From the NCBI RefSeq assembly GCF_003323715.1, contig NZ_QOIN01000047.1, positions 248,001 through 312,000 on the forward strand: a DNA stretch of 64,000 nt, in the 5' to 3' direction. The translations under genes and the position numbers were made by a program. Below the pieces are notes generated by a model, which was not told the DNA's origin, did no database searches, and saw only the letters and a list, made by a program, of their open reading frames with translations. Below, in pieces: positions 17,297 to 27,275 of this stretch (position 1 is the first letter of the stretch; each line of letters opens with the position of its first letter). The DNA comes from Streptomyces diacarni (lineage in GTDB: Bacteria > Actinomycetota > Actinomycetes > Streptomycetales > Streptomycetaceae).

Positions 17297-17866
17297 ATGT
17301 CTGTGACAGGTCCGGGCGGAGGCGGGACCGACGAAGGGGCCAAGACCGTCCATGCTTTCCCGGGACCGGTGGCGGGCGCGCCCGTCGGGGTGCGGGGGCT
17401 CGCGGCGCGGTACGCGCTGCTGCCGCTGCGGCTCTTTCTCGGCATCACCTTTCTGTACGCGGGCATCCACAAACTGACCGACGGCACTTTCCTGACCGGA
17501 AGCGGACCGGGCTCGTTCGCCGGCACGTTGCGGGCCGTCCACGAGACGGCCGCGGCGCCCTGGCTGGCCGACCTCGCCCAGCAGAGTCCGCAGGGCTTCG
17601 GTACGGCTCTCTCCGTCGCGGAGGTCGCGGTGGGTTTCGGCACGCTGTGCGGCCTGTGGACCCGGGTTGCGGCGGCCGGTGGGGCGTTGCTGTCCCTGTG
17701 TTTGTGGCTGACGGTCAGCTGGTCGAGCGAGCCGTACTACTACGGCAACGATCTGCCGTACCTGATGGCGTGGCTGCCGCTGCTGCTGGCCGGGGCACCC
17801 CTGCTGTCGCTGGACGCGCTGCTGGCGGTACGGCGACGGCGCAAGGGCCAGCAGATTTTCGGCTGA
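17297..17866 (+). CDS. DoxX family membrane protein
   Basis: 189 residues from ATG 17297, GGGCGGGAG seven bases upstream. Four membrane helices; helix 1 carries the DoxX signature LPLRLFLGITFLYAGIHKLTD. Further features are SVAEVAVGFGTLCGLWTR and a terminal acidic loop SSEPYYYGNDLPYL. DoxX proteins include thiosulfate:quinone oxidoreductase subunits and mycobacterial redox-homeostasis partners, but most members have unknown substrates. It is the last gene of a rightward group and ends 30 bases from the convergent small membrane gene. Confidence 0.88.
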   Translation: MSVTGPGGGGTDEGAKTVHAFPGPVAGAPVGVRGLAARYALLPLRLFLGITFLYAGIHKLTDGTFLTGSGPGSFAGTLRAVHETAAAPWLADLAQQSPQGFGTALSVAEVAVGFGTLCGLWTRVAAAGGALLSLCLWLTVSWSSEPYYYGNDLPYLMAWLPLLLAGAPLLSLDALLAVRRRRKGQQIFG

Positions 17867-17898
17867 GGACGAGGCCGAGTCTCAGACCGACGGTCCGC

Positions 17899-18114
17899 TC
17901 AGGTTCCGGGCTCCCGCCGCCTTCCCCGTGCGCGGCGCAGCAGAAACGTCAGCAGGGAGACGCAGCCGGCCAGGAGAAGGGCGGCGGGGAGCGCGATCAG
18001 CAGCGCCCAGAAGGGCAGCTGCAACTCCCCCGCCACGTCCAGCAGGTACAGCACCGCCATGACGATCATGGCGAGGCCGAGCAGCAGCCGGGAGGGTTCG
18101 AAGCGGTGCCTCAT
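17899..18114 (-). CDS. Small two-helix membrane protein
   Basis: 71 residues, two membrane helices (about 9-28 and 34-58) and a basic C-terminus. Its ATG (18114) overlaps the stop codon of the PspC gene (18111-18114), which indicates translational coupling and a shared role with it. No SD-independent start is likely. Function unknown. Confidence 0.8.
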   Translation of the reverse strand: MRHRFEPSRLLLGLAMIVMAVLYLLDVAGELQLPFWALLIALPAALLLAGCVSLLTFLLRRARGRRREPGT

Positions 18115-19916
18115 CGGGTCGCCTCCTGTGCGGAGTGGCGGGATTCCGCGGCGGGCAACGTTGGGTGTGCGCCCGCCCCCGAGCGCTCGCCCGGGCCGAC
18201 GGCGCCGCGGCCCGTGGCGCCGGACGGGTCCCCGGGTGCCGTCTCGTCCGGGGCGTCTGCGGGTGCCGTCTCGTCCGGGATGGTCTCGCCGGGCGGCCGC
18301 CGGTGGTCGGAGCGCTCACCGGAGGGCAGTTCCCTGACGAGCTCGACGCGGCCGAGGCCGACGCTCATGTCGAGCTCGATCGTCCCCTCGGGCCGCGCGC
18401 CGTCGAAGGGGCGCAGGGTGATCCTGCGGGTCGTGCCCAGGCCGCCCGAGCTGTCGGGAACGACGTTCCCGTCCCCGTCCAGGGACCGCGGGAAGACCGT
18501 CTCCCCCATCCCGACGTCCGTGTGCAGCTTGACCACCACGTTGTCCGGCACCACCACCTTCGCCTCCCCGGCGCCGATCCGCACGCCGCTGCGCACCGTC
18601 TGGCCGGCCTTCAGCCCGGCCTCGGTCAGGTCGAGTTCACCCGCTCCGCTTCCCAGCTTGTAGCGCGGCTTGATCTCCTGCGCCGCGGCGGGCACCCAGC
18701 GGGTGTCCCGTATGTGCGTCGAGATGTCCTTCGGCAGCGCGGCCGCGCCCGCCAGCAGGCCCGCCGTCAGCACGAGGCAGAAGAGGGTTCCAGGGCCCGT
18801 ACGGCCGACGAAGGCGCTGACGCCCAGGCCGAGACCGAAGACCGCCAGGGCGCTGCTCAAGCCGATGACGAGGATCGTGGCCAGCGGGTTCCCTTCCCAG
18901 GTGGCGGCGGCGGACACGCCGCCCGCGACCAGCGCCAGCAGGAAGGTGAGCCCGCCGAGCGAGCCGCCGCCCGCGCCCTGCCGCGCGGGCGGACCGCCGC
19001 CCTTGGCTCCCGCGGGAACCGGCGCCCCGAACGACTCGCCGCCGCGCGCGTGGGCGCTCGGCGGCGCCGCGTGCGGACGGGCGGCCTCGGGGCCCCACAG
19101 ATAGCCGGTGGCCGCGCCCGCGCGGCTCCACGGGCTGGTCGACGCGGTGCCCGCCTCGCTTCCTTCCTTGGTGAGCGGCTCCCGCCACCAGGAGGCGGGT
19201 ACGGCGACGGGAGGGGCCTGCGTCTCGGGTGGCGCGTCGGCGACGGCGTGCGCCGTCGCCGGGTCGACGCGCGCCCCCTCCCCGCGCGCGGCCTCGGCCT
19301 GCCGCCGGTGCCGCGACCAGTACGCCGCCCCGGCCACGGTGCCGATCAGCAGCACGGAGAAGGGCACGCTGCGGCCCCCGAGGGAGGCGAGGAAGAGGCC
19401 GCAGCCGACGAGAGCGACCAGGACCGCGGAGAGCGAGGAGCTCTCCACCCGTCCGGACAGCAGCCGCCGCCCCTCGTTCTGCGACTCGCCCTCGGCGGGG
19501 ATGAGCAGCCAGGCGAACCCGTAGAAGATGAGGCCGAACCCGCCGACGACGGACAGCACGGCCAGCGGGACGCGGAAGATCACCGGATCGAGGTCGAAGT
19601 ACCGCCCCAGGCCCCCGCAGACGCCCCCGGCGACCTTGTGCGCACGGCTGCGCCGCAGCTGCCTGCCCTTCGGCCCCTGGGGCGGCGGATTGTGCGCCCC
19701 CCACGACGGTGCCCCCGCGCCCTCACTCTCGCGCGCCCCCGCCCCGGAGCGTGCCCGTGCCCCAGAGCGGGCTCCCGCACCAGAGCGCGCCCCCGCACCG
19801 GGCCGCCGCGGCCCCGCGCCGGAAGGCGTCTCCCCCTCCCCCGTTCCGCGCCGCGTGCGGTCCGCGTCTTCCGGGTCCTCCGGGACGCGTTCCCCGCGCT
19901 GCTCGTCCTCGCTCAT
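18111..19916 (-). CDS. PspC-domain membrane protein with LiaF-like C-terminus
   Basis: 601 residues from ATG 19916. After a Gly/Ala/Arg repeat region (about 25-75) comes the PspC domain (RRSRAHKVAGGVCGGLGRYFDLDPVIFRVPLAVLSVVGG, split here only for description) with its amphipathic GGVCGGLGRYF segment, followed by several membrane helices and a C-terminal beta-rich domain (GAGELDLTEA, VRIGAGEAKVVVPDNV, TIELDMSVGLGRVELV) like the LiaF/DUF2154 family. Such proteins sense envelope stress and restrain LiaS-type kinases. It is divergent from a PspC-kinase/response regulator pair, so the three likely form one envelope-stress signalling system. The start looks leaderless (CACCAT at -12 to -7). Confidence 0.88.
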   Translation of the reverse strand: MSEDEQRGERVPEDPEDADRTRRGTGEGETPSGAGPRRPGAGARSGAGARSGARARSGAGARESEGAGAPSWGAHNPPPQGPKGRQLRRSRAHKVAGGVCGGLGRYFDLDPVIFRVPLAVLSVVGGFGLIFYGFAWLLIPAEGESQNEGRRLLSGRVESSSLSAVLVALVGCGLFLASLGGRSVPFSVLLIGTVAGAAYWSRHRRQAEAARGEGARVDPATAHAVADAPPETQAPPVAVPASWWREPLTKEGSEAGTASTSPWSRAGAATGYLWGPEAARPHAAPPSAHARGGESFGAPVPAGAKGGGPPARQGAGGGSLGGLTFLLALVAGGVSAAATWEGNPLATILVIGLSSALAVFGLGLGVSAFVGRTGPGTLFCLVLTAGLLAGAAALPKDISTHIRDTRWVPAAAQEIKPRYKLGSGAGELDLTEAGLKAGQTVRSGVRIGAGEAKVVVPDNVVVKLHTDVGMGETVFPRSLDGDGNVVPDSSGGLGTTRRITLRPFDGARPEGTIELDMSVGLGRVELVRELPSGERSDHRRPPGETIPDETAPADAPDETAPGDPSGATGRGAVGPGERSGAGAHPTLPAAESRHSAQEATR

Positions 19917-20078
19917 ACGCCTATGGTGGCGCCCCGGGCGCGGCCGGGCATCGGGGCCCTACCCGGAGCGATCCCTGAGATCGGCGCGCGCCCCCGCGCG
20001 CCGTCGCGAGGCCGCCTCGGGGGAGCCTCAGGGGTCGACCCTGATGTCCCGGCGCGCCGGGCGTGTGACGATCGGAGC

Positions 20079-21425
20079 ATGACAGCGCCCGCCTCCCCCG
20101 CCGTGGACGCGCCCCAGGGGCCCGCGTCCGCGGACCCGTCCGCCGAAGAGCCGCCGCAGCGCAAGCTCTACCGCAGCGCGGAGGGGCGGATGCTGGGCGG
20201 CGTGGCGCGCGGCCTGGCGGGCCATCTGGCGCTGCCGGTCTCCTGGGTGCGGATCGTCTTCATCGCGCTCGCCCTCGCCAACGGGCTCGGGGTGCTGCTG
20301 TACGCGGCGTTCTGGTTCGTCGTCCCGCTCGGCACCGGCGGTGTCGGCGTGGGGCACCGCACCGGTGCGGCGGGCCTGACCGAGGCGGTCACCGACCGGC
20401 GCGGGCTGCGGCGCCGGCTGTTCCACAAGCCGGACAAGGGCCAGCTGATCGCCGTACTGGCGCTGGTCGTCGCCATTTTCGTCACCGCGGACAACCTCCA
20501 GTTCGGCGCGGCCAACACCTACCTGTGGCCGGTCGTGCTCATCGGGATCGGCGTCGCCCTGGTGTGGCGGCAGGCCGACAACTCCCGCCGCGCCCACTGG
20601 GTGGAGGTCGGGCGGCGGGCCAGGCTGCTGCCGCTGGCCCGCAGCGCGGCGGGGGTCGCGCTGGTCGCCGTCGGGGTGACCGGCATCGTCGTCGTGCAGG
20701 GCTCGGTCAGCCATCTGGGTTCCGTGCTGCAGGCGGCGCTGGCGGTGCTGGTCGGTATCGCCCTGATGGCGGGCCCGTATCTGGTGCGGATGGTGCAGGA
20801 CCTCTCCGAGGAACGGCTGATGCGTATCCGGGCCCAGGAGCGGGCCGAGGTCGCCGCGCACGTCCACGACTCGGTGCTGCACACGCTGACCCTCATCCAG
20901 CGCAACTCCGACAAGCCCCGCGAGGTCGCCCGCCTGGCCCGCGCCCAGGAACGCGAGCTGCGCGCCTGGCTGTACAAGCCCACGGACGCGTCCGGCAGGA
21001 CGCGGCCCGTCGAGGAGGAGGACGAGCCCACGACGCTGGCCGAGGGGGTGAAGGCCGCGGCGGCCGAGGTCGAGGACCACCACGGGGTCCCCGTCGAGGT
21101 CGTCTGCGTCGGTGACTGCCCTCTCGACGAGGCGCTGGGCGCGCAGCTCCAGGCCGCGCGCGAGGCGATGGTCAACGCCGCCAAGTACGGTGGCGAGGGC
21201 GGCGCCGTGCAGGTCTTCGCGGAGGTGGAGGGGCGTACCGTTTTCATCTCCGTGCGGGACCGCGGTCCGGGCTTCGACCCGGACACCGTGCCGTCGGACA
21301 GGATGGGCGTACGCGAGTCCATCATCGGCCGGATGCGCCGCAACGGCGGCACGGCGCGGCTGCGCACCGCACCGGGCGAGGGGACCGAGGTCGAGCTGGA
21401 GATGGAGAGGGCGGCGGAGTCGTGA
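20079..21425 (+). CDS. PspC-domain sensor histidine kinase
   Basis: 448 residues from ATG 20079. Residues 25-85 are a PspC domain (RKLYRSAEGRMLGGVARGLAG), then further membrane helices to about 240. The dimerisation region ERAEVAAHVHDSVLHTLTLIQ contains the phospho-acceptor His in AHVHDSVLHTL, of the HisKA_3/NarL-partner type. The ATPase domain has the N box REAMVNAAKY, DRGPGFD (G1) and GEGTEVELE (G2). It pairs with the response regulator, whose GTG overlaps its stop (21422-21425). GACGAT at -12 to -7 and a badly spaced SD suggest a leaderless start. Confidence 0.92.
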   Translation: MTAPASPAVDAPQGPASADPSAEEPPQRKLYRSAEGRMLGGVARGLAGHLALPVSWVRIVFIALALANGLGVLLYAAFWFVVPLGTGGVGVGHRTGAAGLTEAVTDRRGLRRRLFHKPDKGQLIAVLALVVAIFVTADNLQFGAANTYLWPVVLIGIGVALVWRQADNSRRAHWVEVGRRARLLPLARSAAGVALVAVGVTGIVVVQGSVSHLGSVLQAALAVLVGIALMAGPYLVRMVQDLSEERLMRIRAQERAEVAAHVHDSVLHTLTLIQRNSDKPREVARLARAQERELRAWLYKPTDASGRTRPVEEEDEPTTLAEGVKAAAAEVEDHHGVPVEVVCVGDCPLDEALGAQLQAAREAMVNAAKYGGEGGAVQVFAEVEGRTVFISVRDRGPGFDPDTVPSDRMGVRESIIGRMRRNGGTARLRTAPGEGTEVELEMERAAES

Positions 21426-22147
21426 CGGACGGACCGAACGAGACGAGCGCGGCGGGCGAGCAGCAGGGCACGGACGCCGGAGGGGGCCGCCGGGTCCGGG
21501 TCGTCCTCGTGGACGACCACCGCATGTTCCGCGCGGGCGTGCAGGCGGAGATCGGCCGCACCGACGAGACGGGTGTCGACGTCGTGGGTGAGGCGGGCGA
21601 CGTCGACCAGGCGATGACGGTCATCGAGGCGACCCGCCCCGACGTGGTCCTGCTCGACGTGCACCTGCCCGGTGGCGGCGGCGTCGAGGTGCTGCGCCGC
21701 TGCGCGCCGCTGATGGGCGATGCGGAGCGGCCCGTGCGTTTCCTCGCGCTGTCGGTCTCCGACGCCGCCGAGGACGTCATCGGCGTCATCCGCGGCGGTG
21801 CGCGCGGCTACGTCACCAAGACCATCACGGGCGGTGACCTGGTCGGCGCCATCTTCCGCGTCGCGGACGGCGACGCGGTCTTCTCCCCGCGGCTGGCCGG
21901 CTTCGTCCTGGACGCCTTCGCCTCCACCGACGCCCCGCCGGTCGACGAGGACATGGACCGCCTCACCCAGCGCGAACGCGAGGTCCTGCGGCTGATCGCG
22001 CGCGGCTACGCCTACAAGGAGGTGGCCAAGCAGCTGTTCATCTCCGTCAAGACGGTCGAGTCCCACGTCTCGGCGGTGCTGCGCAAGCTCCAGCTGTCCA
22101 ACCGCCACGAGCTGACCCGGTGGGCGACGGCACGGCGGCTGGTCTGA
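21422..22147 (+). CDS. NarL/LuxR-family response regulator
   Basis: 241 residues. Receiver domain with acidic pocket VDDH, phospho-acceptor Asp in VVLLDVHLPG (about residue 79), Ser in ALSVSD and Lys in YVTKTI; C-terminal LuxR helix-turn-helix LTQREREVLRLIARGYAYKEVAKQL and SVKTVESHVSAVLRKLQ. GTG start overlaps the kinase stop by four bases. With the PspC kinase it forms a two-component system, probably controlling the divergent PspC/LiaF-like gene. Confidence 0.95.
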   Translation: MTDGPNETSAAGEQQGTDAGGGRRVRVVLVDDHRMFRAGVQAEIGRTDETGVDVVGEAGDVDQAMTVIEATRPDVVLLDVHLPGGGGVEVLRRCAPLMGDAERPVRFLALSVSDAAEDVIGVIRGGARGYVTKTITGGDLVGAIFRVADGDAVFSPRLAGFVLDAFASTDAPPVDEDMDRLTQREREVLRLIARGYAYKEVAKQLFISVKTVESHVSAVLRKLQLSNRHELTRWATARRLV

Positions 22148-22207
22148 GGATCCGCCCGGCGTCGGCGCCTCCGGCACGCGGACTCGAGCTCAGCGACCAC
22201 CGTATTG

Positions 22208-22396
22208 CTAAGCGGCAGAGCGCACGCCGGCGACGAACGCCGACCAGGCGCCGGCGGTGAAGGCGACCTGGGGGCCCGTGGAGTGCTGCTTGGAGTCCCG
22301 GACGTGGATGGTGTGGGGACAGGCGGCTACCTCGACGCAGTTGCCGCCATCGTCGTTACTGTAACTGGACTTGAACCACGCCAGCTCAGTGTTCAT
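22208..22396 (-). CDS. DUF397 domain protein
   Basis: 62 residues. Carries the DUF397 pattern WFKSSYSNDDGGNCVEVA then VRDSK and the terminal WSAFVAGVR. Its ATG overlaps the stop of the XRE regulator (22393-22396). DUF397 proteins are small partners of WhiJ-like XRE regulators in streptomycetes and are thought to modulate them, some in development or antibiotic control. Confidence 0.93.
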   Translation of the reverse strand: MNTELAWFKSSYSNDDGGNCVEVAACPHTIHVRDSKQHSTGPQVAFTAGAWSAFVAGVRSAA

Positions 22397-23280
22397 AGCT
22401 CCTCCGTCAACTCGGCGATGAACCGCGCCGACCCCTCCGGGCTGAGGGCCTGCCGCAGGATCATTTCATGACGCTGACGAAGCGTGCCGATCTTGCCGAG
22501 ATCCGAGTGGAGCACGCCTGTGGTCTGCCCCTCCTCGTAGCCCAGGTGCTCGTGGTCAGGTGTCTCCAGGAGGACGAACGGCCCGCGGCGACCCGCATGC
22601 GGACCTCCTCCGGAAGAGAGCACCTGGATGGTCACGTTTCGCCGCGCCCCCACGTCCAGAAGATGACGCAACTGCCTGGTTCTCGACTCTCCCCCCACCA
22701 CGCAGTCCCGCAACGCGTTCTCCGAGATCACAAAGCTGAACGCCTTGGTCTGCTTGTCGAGCATCACCTGCCGCTTAAGCCGAGCCTCGACCCGTTCCTC
22801 GATCGTCTCGTCGTCCAATGGCGGACAGTAGTTATTGAATAGAGCCCGAACCACCTCCTCTGTCTGCAACAGCCCAGGCACGAACTCGTTCTCATACGAA
22901 CTGTGGGCCACCGCCTCGCTCTCCGCCTGCATGAAGTCCTGCGAGTACGACGGGAACGGTTCCGGGCGGAGGAACTCCACCGCCGCCGCCAGCTTCCCCT
23001 GCGCACCGCACATCTCGTCGGCGATGCGCAGCACATGGGCCTGCACCTTGCGCACTCCGCGTTCCATGCCCTTGATGGCGTCGTAGCCGTAGCCGGCCTC
23101 CTGCGCCAGGGCCTGGCGCGAGATACCGGCCGCCTCGCGCCAGCGTTTCATCTGGTCGCCGGCGTAGCGCCATGCCATGGGGCGGTCGTCGCCGTCGCCG
23201 TTCCTGCTGCTGCCGTTGGCCAACCGGCTCGCCTCCTGAGCCAGTACGCCCGAGGGCGGGGACACCCCGGGCACACTCAC
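22393..23280 (-). CDS. WhiJ-type XRE regulator (HTH + DUF5753)
   Basis: 295 residues from GTG 23280, AGCAGG eight bases upstream. N-terminal helix-turn-helix at about residues 45-75 (QMKRWREAAGISRQALAQEA then YGYDAIKGMERG), then the DUF5753 region with EFVPGLLQTEEVVRALF and EARLKRQVMLD. This is the architecture of WhiJ-like repressors paired with a DUF397 protein, here immediately downstream. The divergent small gene at 23338 completes a common streptomycete three-gene layout. The target is unknown. Confidence 0.9.
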   Translation of the reverse strand: MSVPGVSPPSGVLAQEASRLANGSSRNGDGDDRPMAWRYAGDQMKRWREAAGISRQALAQEAGYGYDAIKGMERGVRKVQAHVLRIADEMCGAQGKLAAAVEFLRPEPFPSYSQDFMQAESEAVAHSSYENEFVPGLLQTEEVVRALFNNYCPPLDDETIEERVEARLKRQVMLDKQTKAFSFVISENALRDCVVGGESRTRQLRHLLDVGARRNVTIQVLSSGGGPHAGRRGPFVLLETPDHEHLGYEEGQTTGVLHSDLGKIGTLRQRHEMILRQALSPEGSARFIAELTEEL

Positions 23281-23337
23281 CGTCCGTACCTGCTCCGTTA
23301 CTTCGCACCGTACGGCGTGACCAGCACGCTGTGCGCC

Positions 23338-23556
23338 ATGAACAGCGAGATTCCCCCTGCGGGCGCCTTCGCGGTCGACACGCGGACGGGCCGGATCGGT
23401 CAAGTGATGGGCCGCGAGGGGCCGTACGTACAGATGCGGCCACCCGGTGGCGGTCGCGAGTGGGACGTGCCGCCGGACGCGATCCGCGCCGCGCGGGTCA
23501 TCGAGGAGCTGCGCGCACGGGTCACCGACCTGAACCGGCAGAGCAGGCTCCCGTGA
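23338..23556 (+). CDS. Small conserved protein beside WhiJ-like regulator
   Basis: 72 residues. Contains AVDTRTGRIGQVMGREGPYVQMRPPGGGREWD in two halves, a short beta-barrel-like pattern seen in many small streptomycete proteins that sit next to XRE/DUF397 genes. It starts at ATG 23338 without a clear SD; CACGCT at -13 to -8 suggests leaderless translation. The last residues form a helix (RVIEELRARVTDLNRQ). Function unknown; it is divergent from the XRE gene by 57 bases and probably shares its control region. Confidence 0.8.
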   Translation: MNSEIPPAGAFAVDTRTGRIGQVMGREGPYVQMRPPGGGREWDVPPDAIRAARVIEELRARVTDLNRQSRLP

Positions 23557-23572
23557 GCGGCCACCGACGGAG

Positions 23573-23584
23573 CTCTACGTAGAG
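23573..23584. promoter_or_regulatory. 12-bp palindrome CTCTACGTAGAG
   Basis: A perfect 12-bp palindrome 17 bases after the small gene and about 45 bases before a -10-like TACTCT (23630-23635). A possible operator for the next gene. Confidence 0.4.
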
Positions 23585-23654
23585 GATCACGTGCCGTAAC
23601 CGTCCGTCGCCAACTACCCACAGCCGGTGTACTCTGCCGCGTGTCAGCTCGCCC

Positions 23655-23669
23655 CATGTGTCACACATG
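23655..23669. promoter_or_regulatory. 15-bp palindrome CATGTGT-C-ACACATG
   Basis: A perfect 7-1-7 palindrome just downstream of the predicted transcription start (about 23642), well placed for repression. It overlaps the alternative starts GTG 23658 and ATG 23667 of the following gene. Confidence 0.45.
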
Positions 23670-23741
23670 AGGCGGCCCCCGACGGTGTTGGAGCACCGGT
23701 CGAGGGCCTTCACCACCAAGGTCATCCGAAGGGACCCTGGG

Positions 23742-24800
23742 ATGCACAGGCATGTTAGCGCGCCCTCGCGCTTCTTCTCCCAGTTGCCGAACGACATCAT
23801 CCGCCACCCCCGCCTGTCCGCGACCGCGGTACGGCTCCTGGCCTGGCAGCTTTCCCTTCCCGAGGGCGCCGACGAACCGCTGTGGAAGACGGCAGAGCGC
23901 GCCGGAATCGGCAAGGTCGCCTTCCAGCACGCGAAGCGGCAACTCCGCGCCGAACGCTACCTGTTCGAGTGGCGGCACCAGAACGAGCACGGGCGCTGGC
24001 AGACCGTCCAGCTCGTCGCCAACACCCCCCTGTCGCCCGACGAAGCCCGCGTCGCCGTCCAGCCCGCCGCCCGACCGACAGCCGCCGTACCGGCCACCGG
24101 TGCGCCGACCCGTCGGCCCGCCGCCCCTCAACCCCGTAAAACACCCGTAGGGAACACCCCCCACCCTCCCACGACAACCGAAGCCACCGAAGCCACCGAA
24201 GCCGCGGCGCCCCGACTCGGCACCGAGATCCGCGCCCGCACCGAAGCGCTCCTGCTCTCCCTCCCCCGCACCGCGCCCTACCTCGCGATGCCCGCCCGCA
24301 AGGCCCGGCGCTGGGCACCCCTCGCAGCGCGCTGGCTGGAGTGCGGCCTGGGCACCGACGACGTACGCACGGCGCTCACGGCGGGGCTGGAACAGGCCCG
24401 CTCCCCGCTCGGGGCGCTCCGGTGGCGGCTGGAGCACGCCCTGCCCGAGCCCATCACCACGCCACCGGCCAGGACAGCGCCGCAGCCGCGCGTGTCCCGC
24501 ATGCGGGAATGCGCGGGCCCACACACCCAGCCGCTGCTGTTCACCCCCGTCGGCGACGAGGACCGGTGCCCCGCCTGCCGCGCGCGGCGGCAGCAGCCAC
24601 GGCGACGCCCGTGCCCGCGCCCGGGACCGGCCTCCGCACCTTCCACGCAGCACGCGCGGCACGTGCAGCACGCGCGGCACGTGCAGCACGCGCGGCACTC
24701 ACCGCACGCGCGGCACTCACCGCAGACGGCCTGCCCGCGGCCGCGGAGTGAACCGAAGCGTGGGTCCGCCCGTGTCTGGGGGCGGTGCCTGCGGTGCTGA
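23742..24800 (+). CDS. Winged-helix/HTH domain protein, unknown function
   Basis: 352 residues from ATG 23742; in-frame starts GTG 23658 and ATG 23667 exist, and TACTCT at 23630 would put all three in the mRNA. Residues 1-90 (VSAPSRFFSQLPNDIIRHPRLSATAVRLLAWQLSL, AERAGIGKVAFQHAKRQL) are a winged-helix DNA-binding domain resembling replication-initiator or phage-type helix-turn-helix proteins frequent in streptomycete chromosomes. The middle is Pro/Ala-rich; a Cys pair (DRCPACRAR) near 290 could bind zinc. The C-terminus is a His/Arg repeat (QHARHV) encoded by an 18-bp repeat. Target unknown. Confidence 0.7.
   Translation: MHRHVSAPSRFFSQLPNDIIRHPRLSATAVRLLAWQLSLPEGADEPLWKTAERAGIGKVAFQHAKRQLRAERYLFEWRHQNEHGRWQTVQLVANTPLSPDEARVAVQPAARPTAAVPATGAPTRRPAAPQPRKTPVGNTPHPPTTTEATEATEAAAPRLGTEIRARTEALLLSLPRTAPYLAMPARKARRWAPLAARWLECGLGTDDVRTALTAGLEQARSPLGALRWRLEHALPEPITTPPARTAPQPRVSRMRECAGPHTQPLLFTPVGDEDRCPACRARRQQPRRRPCPRPGPASAPSTQHARHVQHARHVQHARHSPHARHSPQTACPRPRSEPKRGSARVWGRCLRC
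24651..24722. repeat. 18-bp tandem repeat, 4 copies
   Basis: Four 18-bp units beginning CACGCGCGGCAC: two end GTGCAG (24651-24686) and two end TCACCG (24687-24722). They encode HARHVQ/HARHSP hexapeptides at the C-terminus of the HTH protein. Confidence 0.95.
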
Positions 24801-24893
24801 GAGTGTTCCGAACGTTGCTGGACTGCTCCGGTCCTTCTTCGTCCGTCCGAGCGGACGACGGGCACCTTTCCGCACCCCCTACGCGAGGTGACC

Positions 24894-26171
<1,278 letters not shown>

Positions 26172-26190
26172 GCGATCACCACGCAGACGA

Positions 26191-26217
26191 GGCCCCGCGG
26201 CACGGTTCCGCGGGGCC
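26191..26217. terminator. Bidirectional terminator chitinase / deacetylase
   Basis: GGCCCCGCGG (26191-26200), loop CACGGTT, CCGCGGGGCC (26208-26217): perfect 10-bp stem between two convergent genes. Confidence 0.8.
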
Positions 26218-26245
26218 TTGGTGCGTCTCCCGCCGGGCGCGGTGC

Positions 26246-27163
26246 TCACGCCTCGGGGCGTACGCAGGTGTAGCCCTGCTCCAGCAGTACGGGCAGGTAG
26301 CGGTCGACGGCCTGGACGGTCTGCTCGCGGGGGCCGCCGCCGTCGTGCTGGAGGACGATGGCGCCGGGGGTGGCCTTGTCGAGGACGGCGCGCACGATGG
26401 TGGTCGTACCGGGGCGCGACCAGTCGCGGGTGTCCAGGGACCAGCCCATCGGCTCCATGCCCAGGCGGGCGCAGATCTTCAGCGAGGGGGCGTGCCAGTC
26501 GCCGTAGGGGGCGCGGCACCAGGTGGGCGGGACGCCGAGCACACGGTCGATGAGTTCGCTGGTGCGGGAGAGTTCGCTCTCGATGTCCTTGGTGCGCAGC
26601 CGGGTCAGCTGGCGGTGGCTGTAGGAGTGGTTGGCGACGACGTGCCCTTCGGCGGCGATGTCGTGCAGCAGTTCGGGGAAGACGGCGGCGTTCTCGCCGA
26701 CGACGAAGAACGTGGCCTGCACGCCGTGCCGCCGCAACACCTCCAGCAGCGCCGGGGTGTGGACGGGGTGCGGCCCGTCGTCGAACGTGAGCGCGAGGAC
26801 GCGGCGCCCGTGCGTTCCGGGCAGCGTCATCTCCGCCTGGGTGCGCACGGGCGGGTGGGCGCTCGGCGCACCCATCGACGTCTCCCCGGCGAGCGGGCGC
26901 AGCCGGTAGCTGTCGGTGGCGGCGTGCTCCGCGTGCTCCGCGTGCGGGAGGCCGCGCACCGGCCGCCTGCCCGCGCCGGCACCGCCGCCCGCCGGGCGCG
27001 TCGGGTCGCCCGGATGCTTCGCGGCGGCGACGGCGTGTCCCTTCCGCCCGGCGTCGTGGTATGCGAACGCTCCAGCAGCGACACCCGACAGCGCCGCCGT
27101 GCCGACGCCGAGGCCGGTGAACAGCAGACCCCGTCGCGTGAAGATATGACAATCAGATCGCAT
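26246..27163 (-). CDS. Polysaccharide deacetylase (NodB/CE4)
   Basis: 305 residues from ATG 27163. The N-terminus FTRRGLLFTGLGVGTA is a twin-arginine-like signal. The NodB domain spans about 115-300: metal and catalytic motif TFDDGPHPVHTP, HSYSH (His-x3-His), RAPYGDWHAP, SLDTRDW and IVLQHDGG. CE4 enzymes remove N-acetyl groups from peptidoglycan or chitin outside the cell. No SD has correct spacing, but TACGCA lies at -12 to -7, consistent with leaderless translation. It shares a terminator with the chitinase. Confidence 0.93.
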   Translation of the reverse strand: MRSDCHIFTRRGLLFTGLGVGTAALSGVAAGAFAYHDAGRKGHAVAAAKHPGDPTRPAGGGAGAGRRPVRGLPHAEHAEHAATDSYRLRPLAGETSMGAPSAHPPVRTQAEMTLPGTHGRRVLALTFDDGPHPVHTPALLEVLRRHGVQATFFVVGENAAVFPELLHDIAAEGHVVANHSYSHRQLTRLRTKDIESELSRTSELIDRVLGVPPTWCRAPYGDWHAPSLKICARLGMEPMGWSLDTRDWSRPGTTTIVRAVLDKATPGAIVLQHDGGGPREQTVQAVDRYLPVLLEQGYTCVRPEA

Positions 27164-27275
27164 GTCCCCTGCGTAGCACCGGCGCGCCGCGTCACGGGTG
27201 ACGCGGCGCGCGGCATCCGCGAGTCCGCCCGAACGGCGCACACCGCCGGAGGCGGCCGTACACCCGACGGCCGCC

